Counted from the first letter of the stretch, positions 27,996-37,656 are shown. The stretch: DNA of 64,000 nt from Chitinophagaceae bacterium (GCA_947504605.1 CANNJE010000001.1:1-64000); one strand, 5' to 3'. Program-made: numbers and translations. Notes: generated by a model not told the origin, from the sequence alone.

Positions 27996-29259
27996 ATTTT
28001 ACATACATTTCTCTCCATCCTGCATATAGCTTATCTGTTCCTAAAAAATTGTTATGAAAGATGCTGATAAAATTTCCCTTAACTTTTTTACAGATTTCAT
28101 AATAATACATTAATTCAGAAAAAGACTCAGCTGCATTTTGTTTTTGTTCGTAAAAACTATTTGCATCCATAAAGCAAAAAGGATGTATACGAAGGGTACT
28201 GGCTTTTTCGGCGGAAAGGTTATACCAAATAAAAGAAGATGCCACAGACGCCCTGAATCCATTAATACTACCATAGCCCATACTATAGTCATCTGTTATG
28301 CCTACTTGAATTAATGACTCAAATGTTTGTGGCAGGGAGAATTTTATATAATGTTGACGAGATTGGGTTATTTGTATATTGCCTGCAGTTTCTAATATTC
28401 TTTTTTCTTTTTTTAAAAGCCCTTCTTTTTCATTGCTTCTCCAGGAAGGGTGAAGGCCAACCGAATAAATCATTGCATGTCTTTTCAATAGCCTCCACAT
28501 ATTATGGTTGTAGGGAGAAATGTTTTTATCATAATTGCTTCGTGAGCTTGCAACCAAGAAAAAATAAACAGGCTCCATTTGATATTCTTTGTGCAAGGAT
28601 CTCAAAAATTCATAACAATCAAATGGGTCTTTTTTAATTCCGGACAAAACGGCTAAACGTAATGCAGAGGGCGATTTTATAAACCCTCCAATATTTCTTA
28701 AAATCCCTTTGCTTTTATAAGACCATGCAATATCAATATCGTAAGTAGGTGTATACTTAAAATTTAAATGCTGAGGATTTAGCGCTGTAAATTTATTTTT
28801 TAATGATGCTGAAAAATTACTTATCCAGATATTGATGAGCGGCAGCCGTAAAAAATCTTCCTTAAACGCTAATGAGTTTTCATGTGCATACCTGCCATAC
28901 ATATCTTTTTCGTGCGGCAAGTATTCTTCATAACGGCTTAAAAGATAAAAGCTGGCTGCAAAAATATCAAATGGAAAATTGCTGTTTGCTGTTTTAAAAA
29001 AAGCTTTGTAATCATTTAGCTCAAAGCATGCTATATTTTGCTCTTTTATGTTTTTTTCAAAGAGAAGGGAATGATTCTTTATGATAAATATATCTCCTTC
29101 AATTTCAAGGTCACTATAATTGATTTTAGGACCATCATGTTTTTTAAAACTCTCAGAATCTATGGTAAAACTGAATTCTAAACCCAATTGTTCTTCTAAG
29201 ATAAATTTGCAAATATATTGCAGGCGTGTACTGATGGTATGGGAATAGATGAGAATCAT
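27973..29259 (-). CDS. Polysaccharide-deacetylase-like protein (DUF7033-type N-terminus)
   Basis: The 428-residue protein is recognised only in outline. The N-terminal 150 residues contain DIFAASFYLLSRYEEYL, a pattern common in uncharacterised Bacteroidota proteins. The second part has TPTYDIDIAWSYKSKG, with the paired Asp typical of polysaccharide-deacetylase-fold metal sites, and SVGLHPSWRSN, which resembles the His-bearing metal motif. The late IRIHPF-type motif (RIHPFCFMD) supports the same fold. There is no signal peptide. It lies 34 bases downstream of lutB, yet lactate use offers no obvious link. The substrate is unknown. Confidence 0.62.
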   Translation of the reverse strand: MILIYSHTISTRLQYICKFILEEQLGLEFSFTIDSESFKKHDGPKINYSDLEIEGDIFIIKNHSLLFEKNIKEQNIACFELNDYKAFFKTANSNFPFDIFAASFYLLSRYEEYLPHEKDMYGRYAHENSLAFKEDFLRLPLINIWISNFSASLKNKFTALNPQHLNFKYTPTYDIDIAWSYKSKGILRNIGGFIKSPSALRLAVLSGIKKDPFDCYEFLRSLHKEYQMEPVYFFLVASSRSNYDKNISPYNHNMWRLLKRHAMIYSVGLHPSWRSNEKEGLLKKEKRILETAGNIQITQSRQHYIKFSLPQTFESLIQVGITDDYSMGYGSINGFRASVASSFIWYNLSAEKASTLRIHPFCFMDANSFYEQKQNAAESFSELMYYYEICKKVKGNFISIFHNNFLGTDKLYAGWREMYVKFISQLRQ

Positions 29260-29293
29260 GATTCAATTAAAATTCAGAATATCCTGTGCAGTT

Positions 29294-30679
29294 TTAGCGA
29301 TTATTATTTTTCAATCTTTCCTTCCACATTTGATTAAATGTTTTTTGGCTAAAGTTTAAATCAGCCCTATTTTTTTTCCATTCTGTAAACAAGCCATTAA
29401 CTACTTTATTTTTTATTGCCCCGTTTCCAAGATTCATCATACTTCTATTAAGACTTGCGATTTTCCAGATTTTCCAGGCTGCTCGTTCAGCAAAGGAAGT
29501 AAAACCTTCCTCAACAGACTCTTTCCTGTTATCGAGTAATAACTCATGCAGGTTAATTTTAACGGCACAAACTGCCGTGCAATTGCCACATAAAGAGGAT
29601 GCAAAACTTAAGTGTTTAAAATTCTCCATTCCCTGAAGGTTCGGGGTGATAACACTGCCAATAGGCCCACTATAGGTTGCTCCATAAGCATGGCCACCAA
29701 TGTTTTTATAAATTGGGCATGCATTTAAGCAGGCCCCGCAACGAATGCAGTAAAGGCTTTCTCTTTGCACCGGGTTCTCCAAAATATTAGTACGTCCGTT
29801 GTCAAGCAATATCACAATCATTTCTTCTGGCCCATCTTTTTCATTAGGCTGTCTTGGTCCGCTGATAATACTGTTGTAAGAGGTTATTTTTTGTCCCGTA
29901 CCAAAAGTGCTGAGTAGTGGCCAAAAGAGCGCAAGGTCAGTAAGGGAAGGAATAATCTTTTCAATACCAACTACAACAATATGTGTTTTAGGGAAAGCGC
30001 AACTTAGCCTTGCATTACCTTCATTTTCTGTTACTGCAACTCCTCCAATATCGCTGATAATAAAATTAGCTCCGGTAACTCCCACTTCTGCTTGTACATA
30101 TTTTTCTCTTAAAATATTTCTTGCAACCAGTGTCAGTTCGGTAGGGGTTAGTTTAGGATCTGTACCAAGTTTTCGTGCAAAAAGGTTTGCCACATCTTCC
30201 TTGCTTTTATGCATAGCCGGTGTAACAATATGATAAGGCGCTTCTTCATCCAACTGTTGAATATATTCTCCCAAATCTGTTTCAATGCTTTCAATGCCAT
30301 TTTCTTCCATTGCCTTATTCAGGTGAATTTCCTCCGTAACCATACTCTTGCTTTTTACGAGCATTTTACAGTTTTTGGCCTTGCAAATTTTTACGATCTC
30401 CTCAATAGCATGTGATGCATTTTCTGCCCATACAACTTTTCCTCCCCGGCTTGTAAATACTTTTTCAAATTCTTCCAGTTGCTGATCCAGCGTTTCTATA
30501 GCGCGCCATTTAATATTTTTTGCTCTTTCTCTGGCAAGATTAATGTCATTGAATTGTTCTTTTCCCTGAGGTACCGCAGCATTGTATCTGCCTATATTAA
30601 AATTGATTTTACGCCTATGATCTAGGTCGGCAGCCTTTATCGTACTTTTTGCTATGAATGTTTCGGATGTTTCAGACAT
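29294..30679 (-). CDS. lutB: LutB-type iron-sulfur protein (L-lactate oxidation)
   Basis: The 461-residue protein has a LUD domain (about 70-300, with VGVTGANFIISDIGGVAVTENEG in part: GVTGANF and GGVAVTENEG) followed by two cluster motifs, CIRCGACLNACP (near 308) and CGNCTAVCAV (near 356). It ends with a DUF3390-like tail. This is the domain order of LutB/LldF, the iron-sulfur subunit of the LutABC lactate dehydrogenase. LutC is encoded about 17 kb away and lutA is not in the window. The gene probably shares a transcript with the deacetylase-like gene 34 bases downstream. Confidence 0.93.
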   Translation of the reverse strand: MSETSETFIAKSTIKAADLDHRRKINFNIGRYNAAVPQGKEQFNDINLARERAKNIKWRAIETLDQQLEEFEKVFTSRGGKVVWAENASHAIEEIVKICKAKNCKMLVKSKSMVTEEIHLNKAMEENGIESIETDLGEYIQQLDEEAPYHIVTPAMHKSKEDVANLFARKLGTDPKLTPTELTLVARNILREKYVQAEVGVTGANFIISDIGGVAVTENEGNARLSCAFPKTHIVVVGIEKIIPSLTDLALFWPLLSTFGTGQKITSYNSIISGPRQPNEKDGPEEMIVILLDNGRTNILENPVQRESLYCIRCGACLNACPIYKNIGGHAYGATYSGPIGSVITPNLQGMENFKHLSFASSLCGNCTAVCAVKINLHELLLDNRKESVEEGFTSFAERAAWKIWKIASLNRSMMNLGNGAIKNKVVNGLFTEWKKNRADLNFSQKTFNQMWKERLKNNNR

Positions 30680-30823
30680 TTTTTATAATTGAGAAGCATT
30701 TTAGTTTATAATGATTTTGCTTCGTTTAATTGATATCACGCTCACGATAAATTAATGTGTAAAGATATTTAATGAAAATGATTCAGCCTATGGTGGAAAG
30801 AAATTGATATACAATAAATTTAG

Positions 30824-30850
30824 TAAAAAAAGCCCGCAATTGCGGGCTTT
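30824..30850 (-). terminator. Rho-independent terminator after the M14 peptidase gene
   Basis: A perfect palindrome AGCCCGCAATTGCGGGCT at 30831-30848 is preceded on plus by seven A, so the minus transcript ends in a seven-base U run. It lies 24 bases past the stop at 30874. Confidence 0.88.
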
Positions 30851-30873
30851 CGGGTTTGTATAAATTTAAATGA

Positions 30874-33399
30874 TTATTGCCCCACCATAAATACAGCATT
30901 ACACAGCATAAGCTTACCATTTTCCCAAAAATTCCGAAACATGATATTATCTGTGATATAACTAACAGAGCCACCTCCCAATTCTTGCACCGCAAATAAT
31001 AAACCATCCTTTAATTTCGGGTTTAATTTGTAGCCCACAAAACCTGCTATCTGATTTTCTTTTTTTAGTGAGCCCACATTCCAGCCACCTTCTTTTATAA
31101 ATTCATAAACAGCATCATCCATTTTTAAAGTATAATAAAATTTTGGATAACCAAACATCAGTGGATGAGAATTGTCTACGTCTACTTTAAATATAGAACC
31201 GGGGGTTGTTCCTGCAATTGCAGATCTTTCCCGATCCGAAAAATTTAATAAAGAAGCGTACGGATCTTTTTTATTATTAGAATCCTCGTCGGTGGTGGTT
31301 TTGGATTTTAAAGTGCTCCACTCCTGTTTTGATAATTGTGCAACTGCACTTTCCAACCCTACAACCCTGCCACCATTGTTAATCCATTGCTCAAATTGTT
31401 TGGCATTTTCTTTATCGTTTAAAAAACTATACCTGCCATCGGGCATAATGACCACGTCAATATCATTCCAGTTTGTACGGCCAAAATCAAGTGCATTAAC
31501 CAAGGTGATTTTGTATTTAAGCTCCTGTTCAAAGAAGTGCCATATTTCTCCCGCTGCATTTGCATTTACGCTTTCGCCTGTAAGTAGTGCAACCTTTGGG
31601 GCTTTCATTGGATGTACAGAAGAACTCCCAAAATCAAATCCTTGATCTACCATACCTGAGTTGACTGCGGTTAGTTTTACATTTTGTTCATTGCAAACAT
31701 CACTTACAATATTCCAAAAAGTTTTTCCGAATTTTTCATTTCCTTTTTTAGTAATGATCACTGAGCCACTTCCAAAAGTTACACCACCTGATTCAAAAGG
31801 AGCTTCTGCAAAACGCAACTTGATTCCTTTGCCCAGTAGTTTTGATACAGCTGCTACAGAAGAGACTGCCTGCCAGCGTATCACATACCCATAAACTTCA
31901 GTAGGGATATTTTTTACAAAATCCGATACCGGTTTACCGCCGCCAACACTTATTAGTTGTGTGGTAGCAAAGGTATTCAAGCCATACACGTAAGGCAGGG
32001 CCCATGCAGTAATATCATAGGTTGCAGAATCTACTAATTTCGATTCAGGCTCAAATAACACTTTAACCATTACTGCTCTAGGTTGGGCAGCACTTACCAC
32101 AATATCATTGGAGTTAATATTAAAAACTTCTTCTTTTTTTGTTTGGTAATTGTATCCTTTACCTGTTCCGGAGGCAGTGCCATATTGAATACCGTTTTTA
32201 TCTAGTAATTGCAACAATGCATTTATTCTACCCTCGTCGTTGGGGTTGTTTTTAATGACGTAGGTTTTATAATTACCAATAGTGCCCTTACTTGCTTCGT
32301 TAAAAAATTGCCTGAACTCTTTTATGAGTTTGCCCGAATTTTGTGAAGCCACTTCAATAGTGCTCATACCCGTTGTATAATGATGAAAAGCACGGTCATA
32401 CAAGGTTAACGTATCTCCCTCATCGGTTTCTATACCAAGGCCCCCTGCCGGGCCACCACCCTGCTCGTATGTCATTCCAATTGAACCATTGTAAATGGGG
32501 TAAGTATCACCATACGATGGATAAAAAAGATCAAAAATTTCTTTTGTAAAATAAAGCCAGTTGTTTTTGTCAAAATAGCCCGCATGATTTTTTCCAATCG
32601 TTACCTGAAAATCACGTTGCCACCTACTGATGGTTTCATGATAGGGTTGTGCAGCCGGAGCAAAATAATAGGGCTGATTTACACCTTGCTCATGAAAATC
32701 TACATGAACATACGGCATCCATTGAAGGTATTGTGTAATACGCTGACGAGTTTCAACCTGTGTTTGCCAAGCCCAATCACGGTTTAAATCAAAATTGTAA
32801 TGATTACTTCTTCCGCCTGGCCAAGGTTCTCTGTGCTCCCGGGCATTTACGGATGGGTTATAATCATTCCCCACAACAGCATTAAACCAGTTTACATACC
32901 TGTCTCTACCATCAGGGTTTAAACATGGGTCGATAATAACAAGGGTGTTTTTTAACCATTCTTTTGAAGTAACATTTTGAGGATCTGTTAATGCATAAAT
33001 CGTAAGCATGGCTGCTTCAGAAGAAGAAGTTTCATTACCATGAACATTATAACTTAACCAAACAATGGCGGGGCCATTTTCTGTCGGGGCCATTTTGTCT
33101 TTAGCAAGATTGGCTAAACGCATATTGTTTAAGCGAATATTTTCAAGATTGCTGATATTTTCAGCAGAAGAAATAAAGGAAAGATAAAGCGGACGATGTT
33201 CATTGGTTTCGCCATATTGCTGCAGCTTCACTATTTCAGGCATCGCTTGAGCAACATGCTTAAAATAATTGACAACTTGAAAATAAGGGGTGTACCTGCT
33301 TCCAATTTTATAACCTAAAAAAGTCTCAGGCGATTTAACTTGAGCCTGACTAAGCATTACTGTAAACAACACCGATAATGTTACAAAAAGTTTTTTCAA
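30874..33399 (-). CDS. Secreted M14-family zinc carboxypeptidase, probable TTG start
   Basis: The 841-residue protein has zinc ligands in HGNETSSSE (HxxE near residue 125) and a third histidine in YVHVDFHEQG (near 232). GYKIGSRYTPYFQVVNYF at the N-terminus is typical of Bacteroidota M14 proteins. A long C-terminal region (about 350-841) with beta-rich and GATase-like segments (VALLTGESVNANAAGE) follows. Translation from TTG 33399 gives a perfect signal peptide (MKKLFVTLSVLFTVMLSQAQ). The longer frame to 33453 would run through a terminator. The catalytic Glu in the expected position was not confirmed, so activity is inferred from the family. Confidence 0.85.
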   Translation of the reverse strand: MKKLFVTLSVLFTVMLSQAQVKSPETFLGYKIGSRYTPYFQVVNYFKHVAQAMPEIVKLQQYGETNEHRPLYLSFISSAENISNLENIRLNNMRLANLAKDKMAPTENGPAIVWLSYNVHGNETSSSEAAMLTIYALTDPQNVTSKEWLKNTLVIIDPCLNPDGRDRYVNWFNAVVGNDYNPSVNAREHREPWPGGRSNHYNFDLNRDWAWQTQVETRQRITQYLQWMPYVHVDFHEQGVNQPYYFAPAAQPYHETISRWQRDFQVTIGKNHAGYFDKNNWLYFTKEIFDLFYPSYGDTYPIYNGSIGMTYEQGGGPAGGLGIETDEGDTLTLYDRAFHHYTTGMSTIEVASQNSGKLIKEFRQFFNEASKGTIGNYKTYVIKNNPNDEGRINALLQLLDKNGIQYGTASGTGKGYNYQTKKEEVFNINSNDIVVSAAQPRAVMVKVLFEPESKLVDSATYDITAWALPYVYGLNTFATTQLISVGGGKPVSDFVKNIPTEVYGYVIRWQAVSSVAAVSKLLGKGIKLRFAEAPFESGGVTFGSGSVIITKKGNEKFGKTFWNIVSDVCNEQNVKLTAVNSGMVDQGFDFGSSSVHPMKAPKVALLTGESVNANAAGEIWHFFEQELKYKITLVNALDFGRTNWNDIDVVIMPDGRYSFLNDKENAKQFEQWINNGGRVVGLESAVAQLSKQEWSTLKSKTTTDEDSNNKKDPYASLLNFSDRERSAIAGTTPGSIFKVDVDNSHPLMFGYPKFYYTLKMDDAVYEFIKEGGWNVGSLKKENQIAGFVGYKLNPKLKDGLLFAVQELGGGSVSYITDNIMFRNFWENGKLMLCNAVFMVGQ

Positions 33400-33436
33400 A
33401 ATGAAAAATTTAATAATGGTAATGAAGAATGTATAT

Positions 33437-33480
33437 AAAACAAAAGTCTGCAATTTTGGTTAATTGCAGACTTTTGTTTT
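33437..33480 (-). terminator. 19-bp hairpin terminator upstream of the M14 gene
   Basis: A perfect 19-base inverted repeat (33437-33455 against 33462-33480, core CAAAAGTCTGCAATT) has a 6-base loop and a T-rich exit on minus. It ends transcription of the susD remnant and separates it from the M14 gene. Confidence 0.85.
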
Positions 33481-33498
33481 TGCCGTTTATATAATTAT

Positions 33499-34140
33499 TT
33501 AGTACCCTGGATTCTGAATCAGAATACTTGGGCCAACGGCATTAATTTCTCTAATAGGAATAGGCAATACCAATTTATTGGCATCGTATGCAAAACCATC
33601 TACAGACTGACGTAATCTTTTTACGTCATGAATGCGTTGTCCTTCATGTGCCAGTTCCAGATGCCTTTCATTAGTGATATTATTAAGGGTTGTAGGTATA
33701 GCAGCAAGACCTGCTCGGTCTCTAATTGCTAACATATCATTTGCAGGAGTATCGCCAATGTTAGTGCTTAATCTGAAATTAGCTTCAGCCCTTGTAAGAT
33801 ACATTTCTGAAAGACGAATAAGCGGAATATTTTTATATTGCAATAACCATTTTCCGCTGTAATAATAACCACCGCCATAATCAAAAAATAATGCCAGGCG
33901 ATCGTCATTGGCTTCATAAAGATCCAAATGGCTTTGATTGATTTCTACATCGCCATCTCTTGCTTTTACAGTAGAGCGTAGAGTAAGATTTTCAACAGGA
34001 ATATTAATATTTATGGTAGATGTTGTTACAATCTGTAACTTAAAATTGGTAGTTGTATTTCCTGCGCTATTCTTTTTGCATAAGACTTACCTATTTTTAA
34101 ATAAATATCCCTGTATGACTGCGATCAGGGATCTTTTCAT
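33499..34140 (-). pseudogene. Internally deleted SusD/RagB-family gene with a premature stop
   Basis: The last 142 codons read as a SusD C-terminus (IPLIRLSEMYLTRAEANFRL, RDRAGL, NERHLELAHEGQRIHDVKRLR, LPIPIREIN). The same frame continues upstream with matching residues (NLTLRSTVKARDGDVEINQS) and a lipoprotein-like CKKNSAGN. It then meets TAA at 34087-34089, which separates this from a signal-like MKRSLIAVIQ starting at ATG 34140. Full SusD proteins have about 450-550 residues; here some 250-300 are missing between the signal and the C-terminal half. No susC is adjacent. An intact short gene starting at TTG 33927 cannot be excluded but would be cytoplasmic and lack the TPR half. Confidence 0.75.
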
Positions 34141-34490
34141 TACGATTATTGGGTAAAATTAATTTGGAGAAAATTTCATTGAGTTGATTAAAGGTACTTG
34201 TCCAACTGATTTAATCATCATTTCAATAAATCGTCAATTTTATCTAGTAAAAGTGAAAGAAACCCATCTGTTTTAAATTGATATCGGTAAAATAGGGGAA
34301 AAAGTTAAAAATGAAAAGCTAAACATATGCATAAATTTAGATTTTGAACAAAGTTTAGCGGATCAACAATTATAATAAATAGAGGAATTACCGAATGTTT
34401 TCCTGACTAATATCAGGTATGGGTATGTAATTTTCACACAATGAATATGAAGCGTTTATCCTTATTTTGTATTCATAAATATTTATACGT
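34141..34490 (+). other. Intergenic stretch with no recognised gene
   Basis: This 350-base AT-rich region separates the susD remnant from the CoA-transferase gene. No further susD or susC residues, RNA genes or strong hairpins were seen. A short CCTGA/TCAGG stem near 34403-34418 is too weak to call. Confidence 0.5.
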
Positions 34491-35780
34491 ATGTATCAAC
34501 AAGTAAACTATGTAACCCCCGATAAAGCATTGTCTATTATTCAAAGTAATCAGCGGGTATTTGTACATGGAGGAGCCTGCACACCGCATTATCTATTGGC
34601 AGAATTGGCTAAACAAAAGGACAGGTTTCAAAATGTAGAACTGGTATGTGTTTCTGTGCAGGGAGATTTTTTGCTTGATAGGCCTGAGTTTGCTGGCCAT
34701 TTTCATATTAATTCATTATTTGTTTCCGAGCCAATCAGAGAAGCGATTAATGCTGGCAGAGCTGATTTTGTTCCAATTTTTCTAAGCGATATCCCTGATC
34801 TTTTTAAAAAACAAATAATGGTGCTGGATGTTGCCATTGTTCAGGTTTCGCCACCAGATGAACATGGTTATTGTTCACTGGGAGTATCTGTAGACATTGC
34901 CCGTTCTGCCGTTAACTGCGCTAAACAAATTATTGCACTCGTAAATCCTCAAATGCCCCGAACCCATGGAGATGGACTGATACATACAAGGCGATTTGCC
35001 CATATGGTATATCATGAAGAGCAACTGATACAAATTGATTATGGTGCTAAAGCAGGGCCGGAGGAGCATAAAATTGGGAAATATGTGGCCGAGTTGATAG
35101 ACGATGGCAGCACCTTGCAAATGGGAATTGGCACCATCCCCGATGCTGTTTTTAAATGCTTGCACAACCATAAAAATCTGGGGGTTCATACTGAAATGTG
35201 TAGCGATGGGATTGTAGAATTATTTGAAAAAGATGTGATTAACAATACTCAAAAAAAAATTCATCCTTTTAAAACAGTGACCGGTTTTGCAATAGGCACT
35301 CAATTGTTATACAATTATGTAAACAACAATCCCGCTTTTGCTTTCCTTGATATCGATTATGTAAATGATCCGCATGTGATCCGCCGCAATCCAAAAGTCG
35401 TTGCCATTAACAGTGCAATAGAAGTGGATGTTACTGGCCAAGTATGTGCAGATAGTATTGGAACTAAACATTTTAGTGGAATTGGTGGTCAGATGGATTT
35501 TATGAGAGGAGCAGCTTTAAGCGAAGGCGGCAAACCCATTATTGCCCTTACAAGCAGAACCCGTAAAGGGTTGCCCCGTATAGTGCCAACATTAAAGCCT
35601 GGAGCTGGTGTTGTAACAACCCGTGGCCATGTGCATTATATTATTACAGAATATGGGACAGCCTTTTTGTATGGCCAAAACCTACGTCAGCGGGCAAGGG
35701 CTTTGATCAATATTGCTCATCCCGATGACAGGGAATTTTTAGAAAGACAATGTTTTGAGCGTTTTACCATTTTTCCTTAA
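34491..35780 (+). CDS. Acetyl-CoA hydrolase/transferase family protein (4-hydroxybutyrate CoA-transferase-like)
   Basis: The 429-residue enzyme belongs to the class I CoA-transferase group of Cat1 and AbfT. Visible motifs are VFVHGGACTPHYLL, VQVSPPDEHGYCSLG, DGSTLQMGIGTIPDAV and the active-site VHTEMCSDG with Glu235 as the likely CoA-ester nucleophile. GIGGQMDFMRGA and GAGVVTTRGHVHYIITEYG at the C-terminus complete the fold. It moves CoA between acetate and another acyl-CoA; the substrate is not evident. It is a single gene with its own 3' inverted repeat. Confidence 0.9.
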   Translation: MYQQVNYVTPDKALSIIQSNQRVFVHGGACTPHYLLAELAKQKDRFQNVELVCVSVQGDFLLDRPEFAGHFHINSLFVSEPIREAINAGRADFVPIFLSDIPDLFKKQIMVLDVAIVQVSPPDEHGYCSLGVSVDIARSAVNCAKQIIALVNPQMPRTHGDGLIHTRRFAHMVYHEEQLIQIDYGAKAGPEEHKIGKYVAELIDDGSTLQMGIGTIPDAVFKCLHNHKNLGVHTEMCSDGIVELFEKDVINNTQKKIHPFKTVTGFAIGTQLLYNYVNNNPAFAFLDIDYVNDPHVIRRNPKVVAINSAIEVDVTGQVCADSIGTKHFSGIGGQMDFMRGAALSEGGKPIIALTSRTRKGLPRIVPTLKPGAGVVTTRGHVHYIITEYGTAFLYGQNLRQRARALINIAHPDDREFLERQCFERFTIFP

Positions 35781-35804
35781 ACTTACCGGCTAATTGTCAT
35801 CTCA

Positions 35805-35853
35805 ATACTGACAAGGATTTAATTGGTAATTCCGAAAATACCCTTGTCAGTAT
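35805..35853. repeat. 12-bp inverted repeat after the CoA-transferase gene
   Basis: ATACTGACAAGG at 35805-35816 pairs perfectly with CCTTGTCAGTAT at 35842-35853 around a 25-base loop. No T run follows, so it is not a standard terminator; a protein-binding or mRNA-stability element is possible. Confidence 0.55.
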
Positions 35854-35940
35854 CAAAGAATCTATCCATATTGTATCATTTCGTTAAATATCCACAAACC
35901 AGTTTTGTAGTATAGTTTTTGCAATACTCTAAGAAAAATT

Positions 35941-36201
35941 ATGCTGGTTATAAAAAATATACAATTCACCCGTTTGTTTAAAGTAGATGGTTATCTGAAA
36001 GAATTTAATTTCCGTAAGTCTAATCCAACACTTCAGGGCAAACTAAGCGTAGATACAATTGATGAGAGAGGGAATCGTATTATGTTTTTTATGGAAAAAG
36101 CCGAAATTGGCTGGAAGATTTTACCTCAGCAATTGCCCACATGGATTCCCGAACAGGAGATTTTATTAGATGAAGCGATTCGGGAAGAATTGCCTGGATA
36201 A
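35941..36201 (+). CDS. Conserved-looking hypothetical protein, 86 residues
   Basis: I do not recognise this family. The product is soluble and without a signal peptide. The N-terminal half is basic (VIKNIQFTRLFKVDGYLKEF), with a beta-rich middle (GKLSVDTIDERGNRIMFFME). The C-terminus is acidic, with WIPEQEILLDEAIREELPG. The balanced composition and a following terminator suggest a real gene. It stands alone between the CoA-transferase gene and the convergent kbl gene. Confidence 0.68.
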   Translation: MLVIKNIQFTRLFKVDGYLKEFNFRKSNPTLQGKLSVDTIDERGNRIMFFMEKAEIGWKILPQQLPTWIPEQEILLDEAIREELPG

Positions 36202-36222
36202 TATTAAGGGTTATTCGAAAAT

Positions 36223-36257
36223 AAAAGTGGCAATCTTTACTAAGGATTGCCACTTTT
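36223..36257. terminator. Bidirectional terminator between the 86-residue ORF and kbl
   Basis: AAAAGTGGCAATC at 36223-36235 pairs with GATTGCCACTTTT at 36245-36257; three more pairs (one G-U) leave a 3-base loop. It serves the two convergent genes, with A/T flanks on both sides. Confidence 0.82.
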
Positions 36258-36276
36258 AGAATATAATTTCAAAAAC

Positions 36277-37464
36277 CTATTGAATTACACCTAGTTCCTT
36301 ACCCACTTTGGTGAATGCTTCAACTGCTTTGTCTAGGTGTCTTTGTGTATGAGCTGCACTTAATTGAACTCTGATGCGGGCCTGTCCCTTGGCTACAACT
36401 GGGAAAAAGAAGCCAATTACATAAATACCTTCATTCAATAATTTACTTGCAAAGTTTTGTGCTACTACTGCATCATAAAGCATAATAGGTACAATTGGGT
36501 GATCTCCTGGTTTAATATCAAAACCGGCTTCTGTCATTTTGATTCTAAAATATTTTGTGTTGTATTCAAGTTGATCTCTTAGTTCGGTTGTATTGCTAAG
36601 CATATCAAGCACAGCAATCGAGGCTCCTACAATACTGGGTGCTACTGTATTACTAAAGAGATATGGCCTGCTGCGCTGACGCAGCATTTCTATAATTTCT
36701 TTCTTGCCTGATGTAAAACCACCGCTTGCACCACCCAGCGCTTTGCCAAGCGTACCGGTAATAATGTCAATGCGCCCCATTACATTCCTGTATTCATGAG
36801 TTCCACGACCAGTTTTACCCAAAAATCCGCTGCTATGGCATTCATCAATCATTACAATAGCATCGTATTGATCGGCCAGGTCGCAAATTTTATCTAGTTG
36901 TGCAATAGTGCCATCCATACTAAATGATCCATCTGTTACAATAATACGGTTTCGAAGATGGGCACTTTCTTGCAATTTTGCTTCCAGATCTTGCATATTA
37001 TTATGTTCATAACGATATCGTTGCGCTTTGCATAATCTTACGCCATCTATAATGGAAGCGTGATTTAATGCATCACTAATAATCGCATCCTCTTCATTAA
37101 ACAATGGCTCAAATACACCAGCATTTGCATCAAATGCGGCTGCATATAATATGGTGTCTTCTGTTCCCAGAAATTCTGCCAGTTTTTTCTCCAGCTCTTT
37201 GTGTATATCCTGAGTGCCACATATAAAACGAACACTACTAAGCCCATAACCCCGCAGGTCAATATATTTTTTAGCTGCTTCCAGCACTTTCGGGTGAGAA
37301 GAAAGGCCAAGGTAATTATTGGCACAAAAATTAAGAACAGTAGTACCATTTACGATAATTTCTGCACCCTGCTCACTGCTGATAATGCGTTCGTTCTTAA
37401 AAAGGCCTGCTGATTTTATCTCTTCTACCTCAGCTCCAATACGTATTGAAAATTTTTTATTCAT
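36277..37464 (-). CDS. kbl: Glycine C-acetyltransferase (2-amino-3-ketobutyrate CoA ligase)
   Basis: The 395-residue PLP enzyme of the alpha-oxoamine synthase family splits 2-amino-3-ketobutyrate with CoA into glycine and acetyl-CoA in threonine breakdown. Key motifs are [38 protein letters not shown] and the PLP Lys241 in [13 protein letters not shown]. The length matches E. coli Kbl (398). The related 8-amino-7-oxononanoate and serine palmitoyl transferases are less likely because of the [16 protein letters not shown] substrate region. Its threonine dehydrogenase partner is not adjacent. Confidence 0.92.
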   Translation of the reverse strand: MNKKFSIRIGAEVEEIKSAGLFKNERIISSEQGAEIIVNGTTVLNFCANNYLGLSSHPKVLEAAKKYIDLRGYGLSSVRFICGTQDIHKELEKKLAEFLGTEDTILYAAAFDANAGVFEPLFNEEDAIISDALNHASIIDGVRLCKAQRYRYEHNNMQDLEAKLQESAHLRNRIIVTDGSFSMDGTIAQLDKICDLADQYDAIVMIDECHSSGFLGKTGRGTHEYRNVMGRIDIITGTLGKALGGASGGFTSGKKEIIEMLRQRSRPYLFSNTVAPSIVGASIAVLDMLSNTTELRDQLEYNTKYFRIKMTEAGFDIKPGDHPIVPIMLYDAVVAQNFASKLLNEGIYVIGFFFPVVAKGQARIRVQLSAAHTQRHLDKAVEAFTKVGKELGVIQ

Positions 37465-37497
37465 ATAGTTGATGGTTATGTAGGCTTAAAATATCTG

Positions 37498-37505
37498 CAA
37501 ATTTA
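37498..37505 (-). promoter_or_regulatory. Possible -7 element for kbl
   Basis: The minus strand reads TAAATTTG, an exact TAnnTTTG, 34 bases before the kbl ATG. No TTTG -33 element is visible. Confidence 0.3.
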
Positions 37506-37622
37506 ATAAATGAAAATCGGCTACATAAGATTGTTTTGACCTAGATAAAATATTTTGAACAGCCATCGACTGTTTTTTTTGAAATAATCGTCTTATAAAT
37601 GTTAATATTTTTTAACATACAG

Positions 37623-37656
37623 TTGCAGTGGCTGTAACATTTTAAAAGTATTTTCG
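37623..37656 (+). promoter_or_regulatory. Possible promoter for the small peptide and sigma factor genes
   Basis: TTG at 37623-37625 and TATTTTCG at 37649-37656 (one base off TAnnTTTG) lie 23 bases apart, upstream of the ATG at 37677. The match is imperfect. Confidence 0.35.
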
